From Cellulosimicrobium sp. CUA-896 (GTDB taxonomy: Bacteria; Actinomycetota; Actinomycetes; Actinomycetales; Cellulomonadaceae), in contig NZ_MKKH01000022.1 of NCBI RefSeq assembly GCF_001942335.1, positions 1 through 64,000 of the forward strand: 64,000 bases of DNA, read 5' to 3'. How positions within the stretch are numbered: the stretch's first letter is position 1; the number at the start of each line of letters is the position of its first letter. A program made the translations under genes and the position numbers. Positions 55,452 to 64,000 of the stretch are shown piece after piece. The notes under the pieces were generated by a model. That model was not told where the DNA came from, made no database searches, and saw only the letters and a list, made by a program, of their open reading frames with translations.

Positions 55452-56563
55452 TCAGACGCCCGGCGCGCCGGGCAGCAGCCCACCGAGGTCGTAGCGCACC
55501 GGCTCCTCGAGCTGCTCGTACGTGCACGAGCGCGGCTCGCGGTCCTCGCGCCAGCGCCGGAACTGCGCGGTGTGGCGGAAGCGCGTGCCCTCCATGTGGT
55601 CGTAGGCGACCTCCAGCACGCGCTCGGGTCGCAACGGCGTGAACGACAGGTCCTTGCCCGCGCTCCAGCGCGACTGGGCGCCGGGCCTGCGGTCGCCCGT
55701 CTCGGCGGCCGGGTTCTCCCAGCCCGCCCACGGGTGGGCGTCCGCCTGCGGAGACCCGGGCTCGACGACGAGCGGCGCGAGCTCGTCGACCAGGGCGGCG
55801 CGCCGCGCGGCGGGGAACGACGCGGCGACACCGACGAACTGCAGCTGGTCCGCGTCGTCGTAGAGCCCGAGCAGCAGCGAGCCGAGCAGGGGCTTCGCGG
55901 CGGTCGAGGTCTTGTGCAGCCGGTACCCGGCGAGCACCACGTCGGCGTCGCGCCCGTGCTTGACCTTGACCATCGCGCGCTTGTTCGGCTGGTAGCGGCC
56001 GTCGAGCGGCTTGGCGACCACACCGTCGAGGCCGGCCCCCTCGAACGTGTCGAACCACTCGCGCGCCACGTCGACGTCGCCCGTGCGCGGCGTCGCGTGC
56101 ACCTGCGGACCGTCGAGACCGAGGGTGTCGAGCGCCTCCTGGCGGCGCGCGAGCGGCTCACCGGTGAGGTCGTCGTCGCCGAGCGCCAGGACGTCGAAGA
56201 CGACGAGGCTCGCGGGCGTCTCCTCGGCGAGCAGCCGCACCCGGGACGCGGCCGGGTGGATGCGCTGCTGGAGCACCTCGAACTCCAGCCGCCCGCCCTG
56301 CGCGACAACGATCTCGCCGTCGACCACGCACCGCGGCGGCAGCGCGGCGCGGACCGCGTCCACCAGCTCCGGGAAGTACCGCTCCATCGGGCGCGCGTTG
56401 CGGCTGTCGAGACGCACCTCGTCGCCGTCGCGGAAGACGATCGCCCGGAACCCGTCCCACTTGGCTCGTAGACGTAGCCGCCCGCCACGGCGTCCGGCTC
56501 GGGCACGTCGGGGACCGACTTGGCGAGCATGGGCAGCACGGGCGGCATCACGGGCAGGTCCAT
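55452..56563 (-). CDS. ligC: ATP-dependent DNA ligase, LigC type; frameshifted
   Basis: Seals nicks using ATP. The N terminus is [17 protein letters not shown]. Motif I with the adenylated Lys is [15 protein letters not shown]; a one-base loss near 56464 falls exactly at its Pro-Lys. Motif Ia is [13 protein letters not shown], motif [13 protein letters not shown], motif [17 protein letters not shown] and motif [11 protein letters not shown], followed by an OB fold. Repaired length 370 residues, close to mycobacterial LigC. It has no polymerase or nuclease domain. It faces the polymerase gene with a 43-bp GC-rich gap that can fold into a short hairpin. Confidence 0.88.
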
Positions 56564-56618
56564 GCGCCCGATGCTGCCACCGGGGACCCACGGCCGCCCG
56601 ACGGCGACGCCGCCCGGG

Positions 56619-58964
56619 TCAGGCCGGCAGCGGCGGCGCCTGCTCCGCCCGCGACCCGGTGATGCGGTAGACGTCGAACACGCCGTCGACCTTGCGGACC
56701 GCGCTGAGGACCTGCGCGAGGTGCCCGGCTCCGCCATCTCGAAGACGAAGCGCGAGAGCGCCACACGGTCGTTCGAGGTGGAGACGGTCGCCGACAGGAT
56801 GTTCACGTGATGGTCGGACAGGACGCGCGTGACGTCCGAGAGCAGGCGCGCCCGGTCGAGCGCCTCGACCTGGATCTGGACGAGGAACATTGTGTTGCTG
56901 CCCGTGGTCCACGCGACGTCGACGATGCGCTCGGGCTGGGTGCGCAGACCCACGACGTTCCCGCAGTCGGCGCGGTGCACGCTCACGCCCTGGCCGCGGG
57001 TGACGAACCCGATGATCTCGTCGCCGGGCACCGGGGTGCAGCACTTGGCGAGCTTGACCCAGATGTCCTCGACGCCCTTGACCATGACGCCGGGGTCGCC
57101 CGTGCGCACGCGACGCGCCGTCTGGCCCGGCCGGGCGGTCTCGGCGAGGTCCTCGACCGTCCCCTCCTCGCCGCCCATCGACTGGACGAGCTTGGACACG
57201 ACGTTCGCGGCGGACGCCTGGCCCTCGCCGATCGCCGCGTAGAGCGCCGTGACGTCGGCGTAGCGCATCTCGTTCGCGAGCGCGACGAGGGACTCGTGGG
57301 ACAGCAGGCGCTGGATCGGCAGGTTCTGCTTGCGCATCGCCTTCGCGATCGCGTCCTTGCCGTGCTCGACCGCCTCCTCGCGGCGTTCCTTGGAGAACCA
57401 CTGGCGGATCTTGTTGCGCGCGCGGGGGCTCTTGACGAACGCGAGCCAGTCCCGGCTGGGTCCGGCGTTCTCCGACTTCGACGTCAGCACGTCGACGGCG
57501 TCGCCGTTCTCCAGCGTCGAGTCGAGCGGGACGAGGCGCCCGTTGCGCGCGCGCCCATGGTCCGGTGCCCGACCTCGGTGTGCACGGCGTAGGCGAAGTC
57601 GACCGGCGTCGACCCCGCGGGCAGCGCCATGACTTCGCCCTTCGGCGTGAAGACGTAGACCTCGGCGCCGCCGATCTCGAACCGCAGCGAGTCGAGGAAC
57701 TCCGACGGGTCGGCCGTCTCGCGCTGCCAGTCGACGAGCTGGCGCAGCCACCGCATGTCGTTGGCCGCGGCGTCGCCCTTGTCGGTCCTGCCGCCGGACT
57801 TCGCGGTCTCCTTGTACTTCCAGTGCGCCGCGACGCCGTACTCCGCCCGCCGGTGCATGTCGTGCGTGCGGATCTGGATCTCGACGGCTTGCCGCCGGGA
57901 CCGATCACCGTCGTGTGCAACGACTGGTACATGTTGAACTTCGGCATCGCGATGTAGTCCTTGAACCGCCCGGGCACAGGGTTCCACCGCGCGTGCAGGG
58001 CGCCGAGAGCCGCGTAGCAGTCCCGGACGCTGTCCACGAGGACGCGCGCACCGACGAGGTCGTAGATCTCCGCGAAGTCGTGACCGCGCACGATCATCTT
58101 CTGGTAGATCGAGTAGTAGTGCTTCGGCCGGCCCGTCACCGTCGCGCGGATCTTGGCGCTGCGCAGGTCGGCCGTCACCTGCTCGCGCACGACCGCGAGG
58201 TACTCCTCGCGCGCGGGCGCGCGCTCGGCGACGAGGTGCACGATCTCGTCGTACACCTTGGGGTACAGGGCCTGGAACGACAGGTCCTCGAGCTCCCACT
58301 TGATCGTGTTCATGCCGAGCCGGTGCGCGAGGGGCGCGTAGATCTCGAGCGTCTCGCGGGCCTTGCGCTCGGCGGACGACGACGACACGTACTTCCACGT
58401 GCGGGCGTTGTGCAGGCGGTCGGCGAGCTTGATGACCAGCACGCGGATGTCGCGCGCCATCGCGACCACCATCTTGCGCACGGTCTCCGCCTGGGCGGCG
58501 TCCCCGTACGTCACCTTGTCGAGCTTGGTGACGCCGTCCACGAGCATGGCGATCTCGTCGCCGTACTCGGTGCGCAGCTGGTCCAGGGAGTAGGCGGTGT
58601 CCTCGACCGTGTCGTGCAGCAGCGCCGCCGCGAGGGTCGAGGCGTCGAACCCGAGCTCGGCGAGGATCGTCGCGACGGCCACGGGGTGCGTGATGTACGG
58701 GTCCCCGCTCTTGCGGAGCTGGCCCCGGTGCGCGCGCTCGGCGGTGCCGTAGGCGCGCTCGACGACCGACAGGTCGGACCGCGGGTGGTTGGTCCGCACC
58801 GCCTGGAGCAGCGGCTCGAGCGCGGGGCTCCCGCCGCCGCCCGTCCGGGTGCCGAACCGGACGAGCCGGGACCGCACGCCCCGGCTACCGGTGGGGGCAC
58901 CGCCGCCGCTGCCCGTCGGCGCCGGGCCTGCGGGCGCGCGCGCCGTGCGGGTCTCCTCGCTCAT
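56619..58964 (-). CDS. rel: Bifunctional (p)ppGpp synthetase/hydrolase; frameshifted three times
   Basis: Makes and degrades the stringent-response alarmone. HD hydrolase domain ([38 protein letters not shown]), synthetase domain ([40 protein letters not shown]), TGS domain ([20 protein letters not shown]) and C-terminal ACT domain. One-base losses near 57892 ([12 protein letters not shown]), 57556 ([12 protein letters not shown]) and 56727 (MAEPG/HLAQVL). Repaired length 782 residues, usual for actinobacterial Rel. The upstream TAGGAT at 59010-59015 may be its -10. ATG start. Confidence 0.95.
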   Translation of the reverse strand: MSEETRTARAPAGPAPTGSGGGAPTGSRGVRSRLVRFGTRTGGGGSPALEPLLQAVRTNHPRSDLSVVERAYGTAERAHRGQLRKSGDPYITHPVAVATILAELGFDASTLAAALLHDTVEDTAYSLDQLRTEYGDEIAMLVDGVTKLDKVTYGDAAQAETVRKMVVAMARDIRVLVIKLADRLHNARTWKYVSSSSAERKARETLEIYAPLAHRLGMNTIKWELEDLSFQALYPKVYDEIVHLVAERAPAREEYLAVVREQVTADLRSAKIRATVTGRPKHYYSIYQKMIVRGHDFAEIYDLVGARVLVDSVRDCYAALGALHARWNPVPGRFKDYIAMPKFNMYQSLHTTVIGPGGKPSRSRSARTTCTGGRSTASRRTGSTRRPRSPAAGPTRATPRPTTCGGCASSSTGSARRPTRRSSSTRCGSRSAAPRSTSSRRRAKSWRCPRGRRRSTSPTPCTPRSGTGPWARAQRAPRPARLDAGERRRRRRADVEVGERRTQPGLARVRQEPPRAQQDPPVVLQGTPRGGGRARQGRDREGDAQAEPADPAPAVPRVPRRARERDALRRRHGALRGDRRGPGVRRERRVQARPVDGRRGGDGRGPRRDRPAGPDGASRAHGRPRRHGQGRRGHLGQARQVLHPGARRRDHRVRHPRPGRERAPRRLRERRGSAHPARAHRRRRVDHGQQHNVPRPDPGRGARPGAPALGRHARPVRPSREHPVGDRLHLERPCGALALRLRDGGAGHLAQVLSAVRKVDGVFDVYRITGSRAEQAPPLPA

Positions 58965-59012
58965 GCGCGCCTCCCTCTTCGTGCCGTGGGCCGTTCCCGC
59001 GGAGTGGCAATC

Positions 59013-59615
59013 CTACGACCCCACGTGCAGGAGCGCGGTCACCTCGCGTCCCGCGAGGCGCTCGCGCCCGCCGAGCCCGCCGAGCTCGAGCAGGAACGCC
59101 GTCCCGACGACGACACCACCGCTCCGCTCGACCAGCGCCGCTCCCGCGGCCGCCGTCCCACCGGTGGCGAGCACGTCGTCGACCAGCAGAACGCGCGAAC
59201 CGGGCTCCAGTGTTCCCGAGCGGAGCTCGATCGTCGCCGTGCCGTACTCGAGGTCGTACGTGACGGTGTCGGTCGGCGGGGGCAGCTTGCCCGCCTTGCG
59301 CAGCGGGACGAAGCCGACCCCGAGATGCGTCGCGAGCGGGGCGCCGAGCAGGAAGCCCCGCGCCTCGAGGCCCGCGACGACGTCGACGCCGTCGAGAGCG
59401 CGCGCTACGTCGCCGAGGGACTCGACGACGTGACGGAAGGCGTCGCCGTCGGCCAGCAGACCCGTGATGTCGCGGAACAGGACCCCGGGCTCCGGGTAGT
59501 CCGGGACCGACCGCACGAGCGAGAGGATCCTGGCCGCGCGCTGCGGCCCGAGCCCGTCGAGGCCGACGGCGCGCACGCCGTCGGCCTCGAGGTGGGGGCG
59601 CTCGGCAGCCGTCAT
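59013..59615 (-). CDS. apt: Adenine phosphoribosyltransferase
   Basis: Salvages adenine to AMP. The 200 residues include VPDYPEPGVLFRDITGLLAD, VVAGLEARGFLLGAPLA (adenine-side), RKAGKLPP and the PRPP loop RVLLVDDVLATGGTAAAGAA. An N-terminal extension of about 25 residues is typical of the actinobacterial forms. The ATG overlaps the secF stop (ATGA), placing apt in the conserved secD-secF-apt-rel run. Intact. Confidence 0.95.
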   Translation of the reverse strand: MTAAERPHLEADGVRAVGLDGLGPQRAARILSLVRSVPDYPEPGVLFRDITGLLADGDAFRHVVESLGDVARALDGVDVVAGLEARGFLLGAPLATHLGVGFVPLRKAGKLPPPTDTVTYDLEYGTATIELRSGTLEPGSRVLLVDDVLATGGTAAAGAALVERSGGVVVGTAFLLELGGLGGRERLAGREVTALLHVGS

Positions 59616-60733
59616 CGAGGGCGCCGACGGCGCGGCTGCGCCTTGTTGCCCAGGTGCGAACCGGGCTGGAGCTGCCGGTGCCCCTCGACCCCGGCCGCGG
59701 CGAGGACGGCGTCGTCCGAGCCTGCCTCGCCGAGGTCGGCGACGCGGTCCGCGCGCTGGTCGAGCACCGTGCGGGTGTGCTCCGCGATCGCGGGCTCGCG
59801 CTCGCGGAGCGTGACCTCGAGCGGCGTCGCGAGGAAGATCGACGAGTACGCGCCGACCGCCATGCCGACGAACAGTGCCAGCGCGATGTCGCGCAGCGTC
59901 CCGGCCCCGAAGAGGAACGCCCCGATGAACAGGATCGCGGCCACGGGCAGCAGCGCGACGACCGACGTGTTGATCGAGCGCACCATCGTCTGGTTGACGG
60001 CGAGGTTCGCCCGCTCCGCGTACGTGCTGCGCGTCTGGTCGAGGATCCCGGTGGTGTTCTCCCGGACCTTGTCGAACACCACGACCGTGTCGTAGATCGA
60101 GTACGCGAGGATCGTCAGCACGCCGATGACGGTGGCCGGGGTGATCTCCCACCCGACGAGCGCGTAGATGCCGATCGTCACGATCAGGTCGTGGAACAGG
60201 GCGATGATCGCCGCCAGTGCCATGCGCCAGTTCCGGAAGTACACCGTCATGACCAGGCTGACGAGCAGGAGGAACACGACGAGCCCGATCAGCGCCTTCT
60301 GGGTGACGTCCTGCCCCCACGCCGGGCCGATGAACGCGCTCGTCACCTCGCCCGCGTCGACGCCGTACGCGTCCGCGAGCTCCAGCCGCAGGTCCTGGAC
60401 CTGGTCGTTGGTCAGCTGGGAGGTCTGGACGCGGACCGTGTCGTCGCCCACGGACGAGATGCGCGGCACCTCGTCGGGGGCGATCGCCTGCACCGCCGCG
60501 GCAGCCGGCTCCTGCGACGTGTCGGCGACGCTCGAGACGGTCAGCTCGGAGCCGCCGCGGAACTCGATGCCGAGGTTGAGACCGCCGCCCGCGACGCGCA
60601 CGCCGACGATGGCGAGCGAGAGGACGACGGCGACGACCGCCGCCACGAAGTAGCGCTTGCGACGACCGACGATCGCGTACGACCGGCGCCCCGTGTAGAG
60701 GTCGTTGCCCCACTGGGCGAAACCCGTGGCCAT
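59612..60733 (-). CDS. secF: Protein translocase subunit SecF
   Basis: With SecD it uses proton motive force to help pull proteins through SecYEG. The 373 residues have an N-terminal GFAQWGNDLYTGRRSYAIVG, TM1, a small periplasmic domain starting NLGIEFRGGSELTVSSVAD, then TMs 2-6 with FIGPAWGQDVTQKALIGLVV and LAYSIYDTVVVFDKVREN. The C-terminal tail is long and basic. The ATG overlaps the secD stop by one base (TGATG). Intact. Confidence 0.95.
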   Translation of the reverse strand: MATGFAQWGNDLYTGRRSYAIVGRRKRYFVAAVVAVVLSLAIVGVRVAGGGLNLGIEFRGGSELTVSSVADTSQEPAAAAVQAIAPDEVPRISSVGDDTVRVQTSQLTNDQVQDLRLELADAYGVDAGEVTSAFIGPAWGQDVTQKALIGLVVFLLLVSLVMTVYFRNWRMALAAIIALFHDLIVTIGIYALVGWEITPATVIGVLTILAYSIYDTVVVFDKVRENTTGILDQTRSTYAERANLAVNQTMVRSINTSVVALLPVAAILFIGAFLFGAGTLRDIALALFVGMAVGAYSSIFLATPLEVTLREREPAIAEHTRTVLDQRADRVADLGEAGSDDAVLAAAGVEGHRQLQPGSHLGNKAQPRRRRPR

Positions 60734-62698
60734 CAGTGCTTCTCCTCGTTCTCGCCGTCGGTCGCCGAGGCGCCGGACGGCTGGTCGTCGGCGGCGGTCG
60801 CCGCGGCCCGCCGCTGGGCCGCGCGCCGCTCCGCGATCGTCATGCGCGGGCCGTCGCCGGTCCCGGCCCCCACGCCGGCGCTCACGCGCTCGCGCTCCGG
60901 GGCGGGCTCGTCGCGGTCGGCCGGCGCTCCGGGCTCCTCGTCCGGGCCGGGCCCGGACGCGGCGTCGCCCGGCGCGACGACGCGCCCGCGCCCGGCGTAC
61001 CGGAGGCTGCGCGCGCCGAGCCGGCGCGGGTCGAGACCCGACCACGGGTGCGTTCGCGAAGAAGCGCGTCCGGGCCAGCAGCTGGAGCAGCGGGTGCGTG
61101 AACAGGAACACGACGAGGACGTCGATGAGCGTCGTGAGCCCGAGGGTGAAGGCGAATCCGCGCACCCCGCCGACGGCGAGGAAGTAGAGCACGATCGCGG
61201 CGCAGAAGTTGACCGCGTCGGACGCGAGGATGGTGCGCCGTGCGCGCTGCCAGCCCTTCTCGACCGCGGAGTTCAGCGTGCGGCCGTCGCGCAGCTCGTC
61301 ACGCACGCGCTCGAAGTACACGATGAACGAGTCCGCGGTGATGCCGATCGCGACGATGAGGCCCGCGACGCCGGCCAGCGACAGGCGGTAGCCGATCGTC
61401 CACGACAGCACGGTGATGACGCCGTACGCGAGCACGGCCGCGATGCCGAGGGACGCGACGGTGACGAGACCGAGCACGCGGTACTGCAGCAGCGAGTAGA
61501 CCACCACGAGCAGCATGCCGATGGCGCCGGCGAGCAGTCCCTTCTGGAGCTGCTCCGAGCCGAGCGTCGCGGAGATCTGCTCCTGGCTCTGCACCTCGAA
61601 GGTGAGGGGCAACGAGCCGAAGTTCAGCTGGTTGGCGAGCGTCGCGGCGCTGTCGCGCGTGAACGTGCCGGAGATCTCCGCCTGGCCGTTGGGGATCGGC
61701 ACCTGCGAGACCGGCGCGGAGATGACGAGGCCGTCGAGCACCATCGCGAACTGGTTCTGCGGCGACGGCAGCGACGTCAGGCGGGTCGTCACCTCGCGGA
61801 AGGCGTCGGTGCCCTCGCCGTCGAACTCGAGGTTGACGACCCACTCGTTCGTCACGGCGCCGGACTGGCTCACGCCGAGGCCCGAGCTCGCGTTCGCGAT
61901 GTCCGTGCCCTCGACCTCGACCGGGCCGAGGATGTACTTCGCCAGCCCGTCCGCGGAGCACGCGACGAACGCGCTGTCCGTCGGGCCGCTCTGGCCGCCC
62001 ACGAGGTTCTCGGGCGCCGTGCAGTCGAGCGCGTCGAACTGCGCCTGCAGCTCCGGCGTGATCTGCGACAGGTCGCTCGGGTTCTCCGGTCGGGTGGTCG
62101 CCTCGCCGTCGGTCGCCTCGCCGTCGCCCGGCGCGTCCGTCGCCTCGTCCGCGGGCGCCTCGCCCTCGGCGGGAGCCTCGGCCGAGGGGTCCCCCTCGGC
62201 GGCGGCGTCACCCTGGGCCGAGGCGTCGGCCTCCGGGGTCTCGCCCTCCGCGGCGGCGTCCTCGGTCGCGGTCGGCGTCGGCGCCGCCACCGCGAGGACC
62301 GGCCGGAACCGCATCTGCGCGGAACGGCTGACGAGGTCGATCGTCTCCTGGCTGGGCTCGCCCGGGATGCCGACGACGATGTTGCGGTCACCCTGGCGCG
62401 TGATCTCGGCCTCGGAGACGCCCTGCGCGTCGATGCGCTGGCGGATCACGTTGATCGCCTCGCCGATCGACTCCGTCGTCACCTCCGACCCGTCGGTCGT
62501 GACGGGCTCGAGGATGATCTGCGTACCGCCCTCGAGGTCGAGCGCGAGACCCGGCGTGAGGCTGGCCCCGCCGGGGTTCTCCTCCGTCTGCGGGGCGAGC
62601 TTCGTCCCTGCGAAGAGGCTGCCGAAGAGGGCGATCACGAGGACGCCCAGGATGACGAGGGACCGCACGGGCCTCGCTCGTGTGCTGCTGGTGGCCAA
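60733..62698 (-). CDS. secD: Protein translocase subunit SecD; frameshifted at C terminus
   Basis: About 655 residues. TM1 (LVILGVLVIALFGSLFAGT), the periplasmic P1 domain (LTPGLALDLEGGTQIILEPV), a 95-residue acidic Ala/Glu/Asp/Pro insert (about 140-215), then YILGPVEVEGTDIANASSGL, QLNFGSLPLTFEVQSQEQIS and TMs 2-6 with IVAIGITADSFIVYFERVRD. Two bases appear lost near 61047 (FFANA/HPWSGLD), which changes the C-terminal tail. TTG start at 62698, rare for this window; no in-frame ATG or GTG precedes TM1. It follows yajC. Confidence 0.94.
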
Positions 62699-62781
62699 CT
62701 GTCCGTCTCTTCCCGTGCGCGTGCGGTGGGCCCGCGCGGGCCCACCGCGTCAGACCGGTCGCCGCGGCGACCGGTGGATGG

Positions 62782-63251
62782 TCACTTGCTGTCGGTGCCC
62801 TCGTCGCGGCGGTCCCGCTCCTTGTCGGCCTCCAGGCCGGACAGGTCGTCCGGGACGACGAGGTCGTCGCCGTCGCGCGTCGACGGGGCGGGGGCCGCGG
62901 CGCCGGGAGCCGTGCCGTACGCGGCGCTCGTCCCCGCCGTCGCCGTGTCCTCGGCGTCCACCCCGTCGTCCTCCGCCGTGGTCTCCTCGACCGGCTCGTC
63001 CACGCGCTTGGCGATGGCCGCGCGCAGCCAGCGGGTGCGGCTGCCCGGCGTGGACTCGATCGTGATGATGTCCTTCTCCTCGTCGACGTCGACGATGGTG
63101 CCGAAGAGGCCGGAGCCCGTCATGACCTCCTGGCCCGGCGCAGGTTGGACCGGAAGCTCTGGGCCTCGCGCTGCTGCTTGCGGGTGCGGCTGGTCATGAG
63201 GAACATCGCCCCCGCCGCGAGGGCGAGGATGAGGATGAAGCTGATATCCAT
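62782..63251 (-). CDS. yajC: Preprotein translocase subunit YajC; frameshifted
   Basis: A small SecDF partner. The TM helix MDISFILILALAAGAMFLMT is followed by TSRTRKQQREAQSFRSNLR. A one-base loss near 63140 splits this from PGQEVMTGSGLFGTIVDVDE, the conserved core. Here the missing base is a C (CGC-CCG read as CGCCG), because Pro-Gly is invariant. The acidic tail of about 90 residues is longer than usual. Repaired length 156 residues. ATG start at 63251. Confidence 0.92.
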
Positions 63252-63292
63252 GACGGGGTCTCACGTGTCCTGTTCGTCGGGGTCTGCGCGGC

Positions 63293-63298
63293 AGTCTA
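63293..63298 (-). promoter_or_regulatory. Possible -10 hexamer TAGACT of yajC-secD-secF
   Basis: TAGACT on the minus strand, 41 bp before the yajC ATG; a second copy lies at 63362-63367. Both are in the 171-bp gap after ruvB, which otherwise shows nothing recognisable. Confidence 0.35.
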
Positions 63299-63422
63299 GG
63301 CGCGCGCGCACGGTTCACCAACGAGCCGTCCGTCCGTGGAGTTCCCCGCGCCGATCCGACCAGTCTAGGCCCCTCGCCCCACCCGCTGTGACCGCGGTCA
63401 CGATGCGGACCGATCTCGGGCG

Positions 63423-64000
63423 TCAGGCGTCGAACAGCGTGCCGCCCTCGCGCGGCGGCGTCAGGCCCAGGTGCGCCCAGGCGGCCGGCGTCGCGACGCG
63501 GCCCCGCGGCGTGCGCCCCACGAGCCCCTCGCGCACGAGGTACGGCTCGGCCACCGTCTCGACCGTCTCGGCCTCCTCGCCGACGGTGACCGCCAGCGTC
63601 GTGAGCCCGACGGGACCGCCGTTGAAGCGCGTGCACAGTGCGGTGAGGACGGCGCGGTCGAGGCGGTCGAGGCCGATGGGGTCCACCTCGTACACCTCGA
63701 GGGCCGCGCGCGCGGCGCGCAGGTCGAGGCTCCCGTCGCCGCGGACCTGGGCCCAGTCGCGGACCCGGCGCAGGAGGCGGTTCGCGATGCGCGGCGTGCC
63801 GCGCGACCGTCCGGCGATCTCGTGCGCGGCGTCGACGTCGAGCGCGACCCCGAGCAGACCGGCCGAGCGCACGAGCACGCTCTCGAGCTCGTCGCCGGAG
63901 TAGAAGTCGAGGTGCCCGGTGAAGCCGAACCGGTCGCGCAGCGGGGCGGGCAGCAGGCCCGCGCGTGTCGTCGCGCCCACCGCGGTGAAGGGCGGCAGGC
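63423..64000 (-). CDS. ruvB: Holliday junction DNA helicase RuvB, 3' part
   Basis: Partial gene entering from the right edge; 192 residues of the C-terminal part are visible. [20 protein letters not shown] holds the arginine-finger region, followed by [20 protein letters not shown], the lid domain ([20 protein letters not shown]) and the winged-helix DNA-binding domain ([40 protein letters not shown]). RuvB drives branch migration with RuvA. Its start and any SOS box lie outside the window. No break in the visible part. Confidence 0.96.
   Translation of the reverse strand, partial: LPPFTAVGATTRAGLLPAPLRDRFGFTGHLDFYSGDELESVLVRSAGLLGVALDVDAAHEIAGRSRGTPRIANRLLRRVRDWAQVRGDGSLDLRAARAALEVYEVDPIGLDRLDRAVLTALCTRFNGGPVGLTTLAVTVGEEAETVETVAEPYLVREGLVGRTPRGRVATPAAWAHLGLTPPREGGTLFDA

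Overview
The window is about 64 kb of very GC-rich chromosome from a high-GC Gram-positive bacterium (Actinomycetota). The gene order fits Micrococcales, perhaps Cellulomonadaceae or Promicromonosporaceae; that placement is inferred from synteny and gene content, not from a marker gene. Nearly every gene is core metabolism or information processing. GTG starts are common, neighbours often share ATGA/GTGA/TGATG overlaps, and many starts have a TANNNT -10 hexamer only 6-8 nt upstream (leaderless transcription).

Layout: (1) 1-10 kb, minus strand: rsmB(5' end)-fmt-HAD-priA-metK and coaBC-rpoZ-gmk-mihF, with a plus-strand metallo-beta-lactamase gene wedged between metK and coaBC. (2) 9-18.5 kb: the complete de novo UMP operon pyrR-pyrB-pyrC-(PH-like membrane protein)-carA-carB-pyrF, with a PyrR-binding stem-loop just before the pyrR ribosome binding site. 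(3) 18.5-33 kb: nusB, efp, a satD pair, the shikimate genes aroQ, aroB, aroK, aroC, aroE, a type IV prepilin peptidase, mltG, ruvX, alaS. (4) 33-36.4 kb: two small membrane proteins, an rpsD without zinc cysteines, and rarA. (5) 36.5-44.3 kb: an accessory signalling and envelope locus. An MMPL exporter and an OmpR-type regulator (plus strand) converge on a histidine kinase, a 7-TM protein with a decayed GGDEF domain, a membrane GT2 glycosyltransferase and an Hpt protein that has lost its phospho-histidine (minus strand). This is the best candidate for an undescribed system. (6) 44.5-64 kb: aspS, an F420/PPOX oxidoreductase, an intein-split Rv2578c-type radical SAM protein beside a perfect LexA box, hisS, a hydroxyacylglutathione-hydrolase-like gene, cyclophilin, a DUF349 protein, a lone AbiEi-like gene, a convergent Prim-PolC/LigC repair pair, and rel-apt-secF-secD-yajC-ruvB.

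Sequence quality matters here. About 26 genes, most of them essential, carry one or more small net losses (1-2 bases, always losses) that break an otherwise normal protein. The simplest explanation is G/C-run undercalling in the source assembly. I annotate these genes at full length and give each break position. No rRNA, tRNA, insertion sequence, prophage or CRISPR array was found, and no gene-free stretch exceeds 300 bases.
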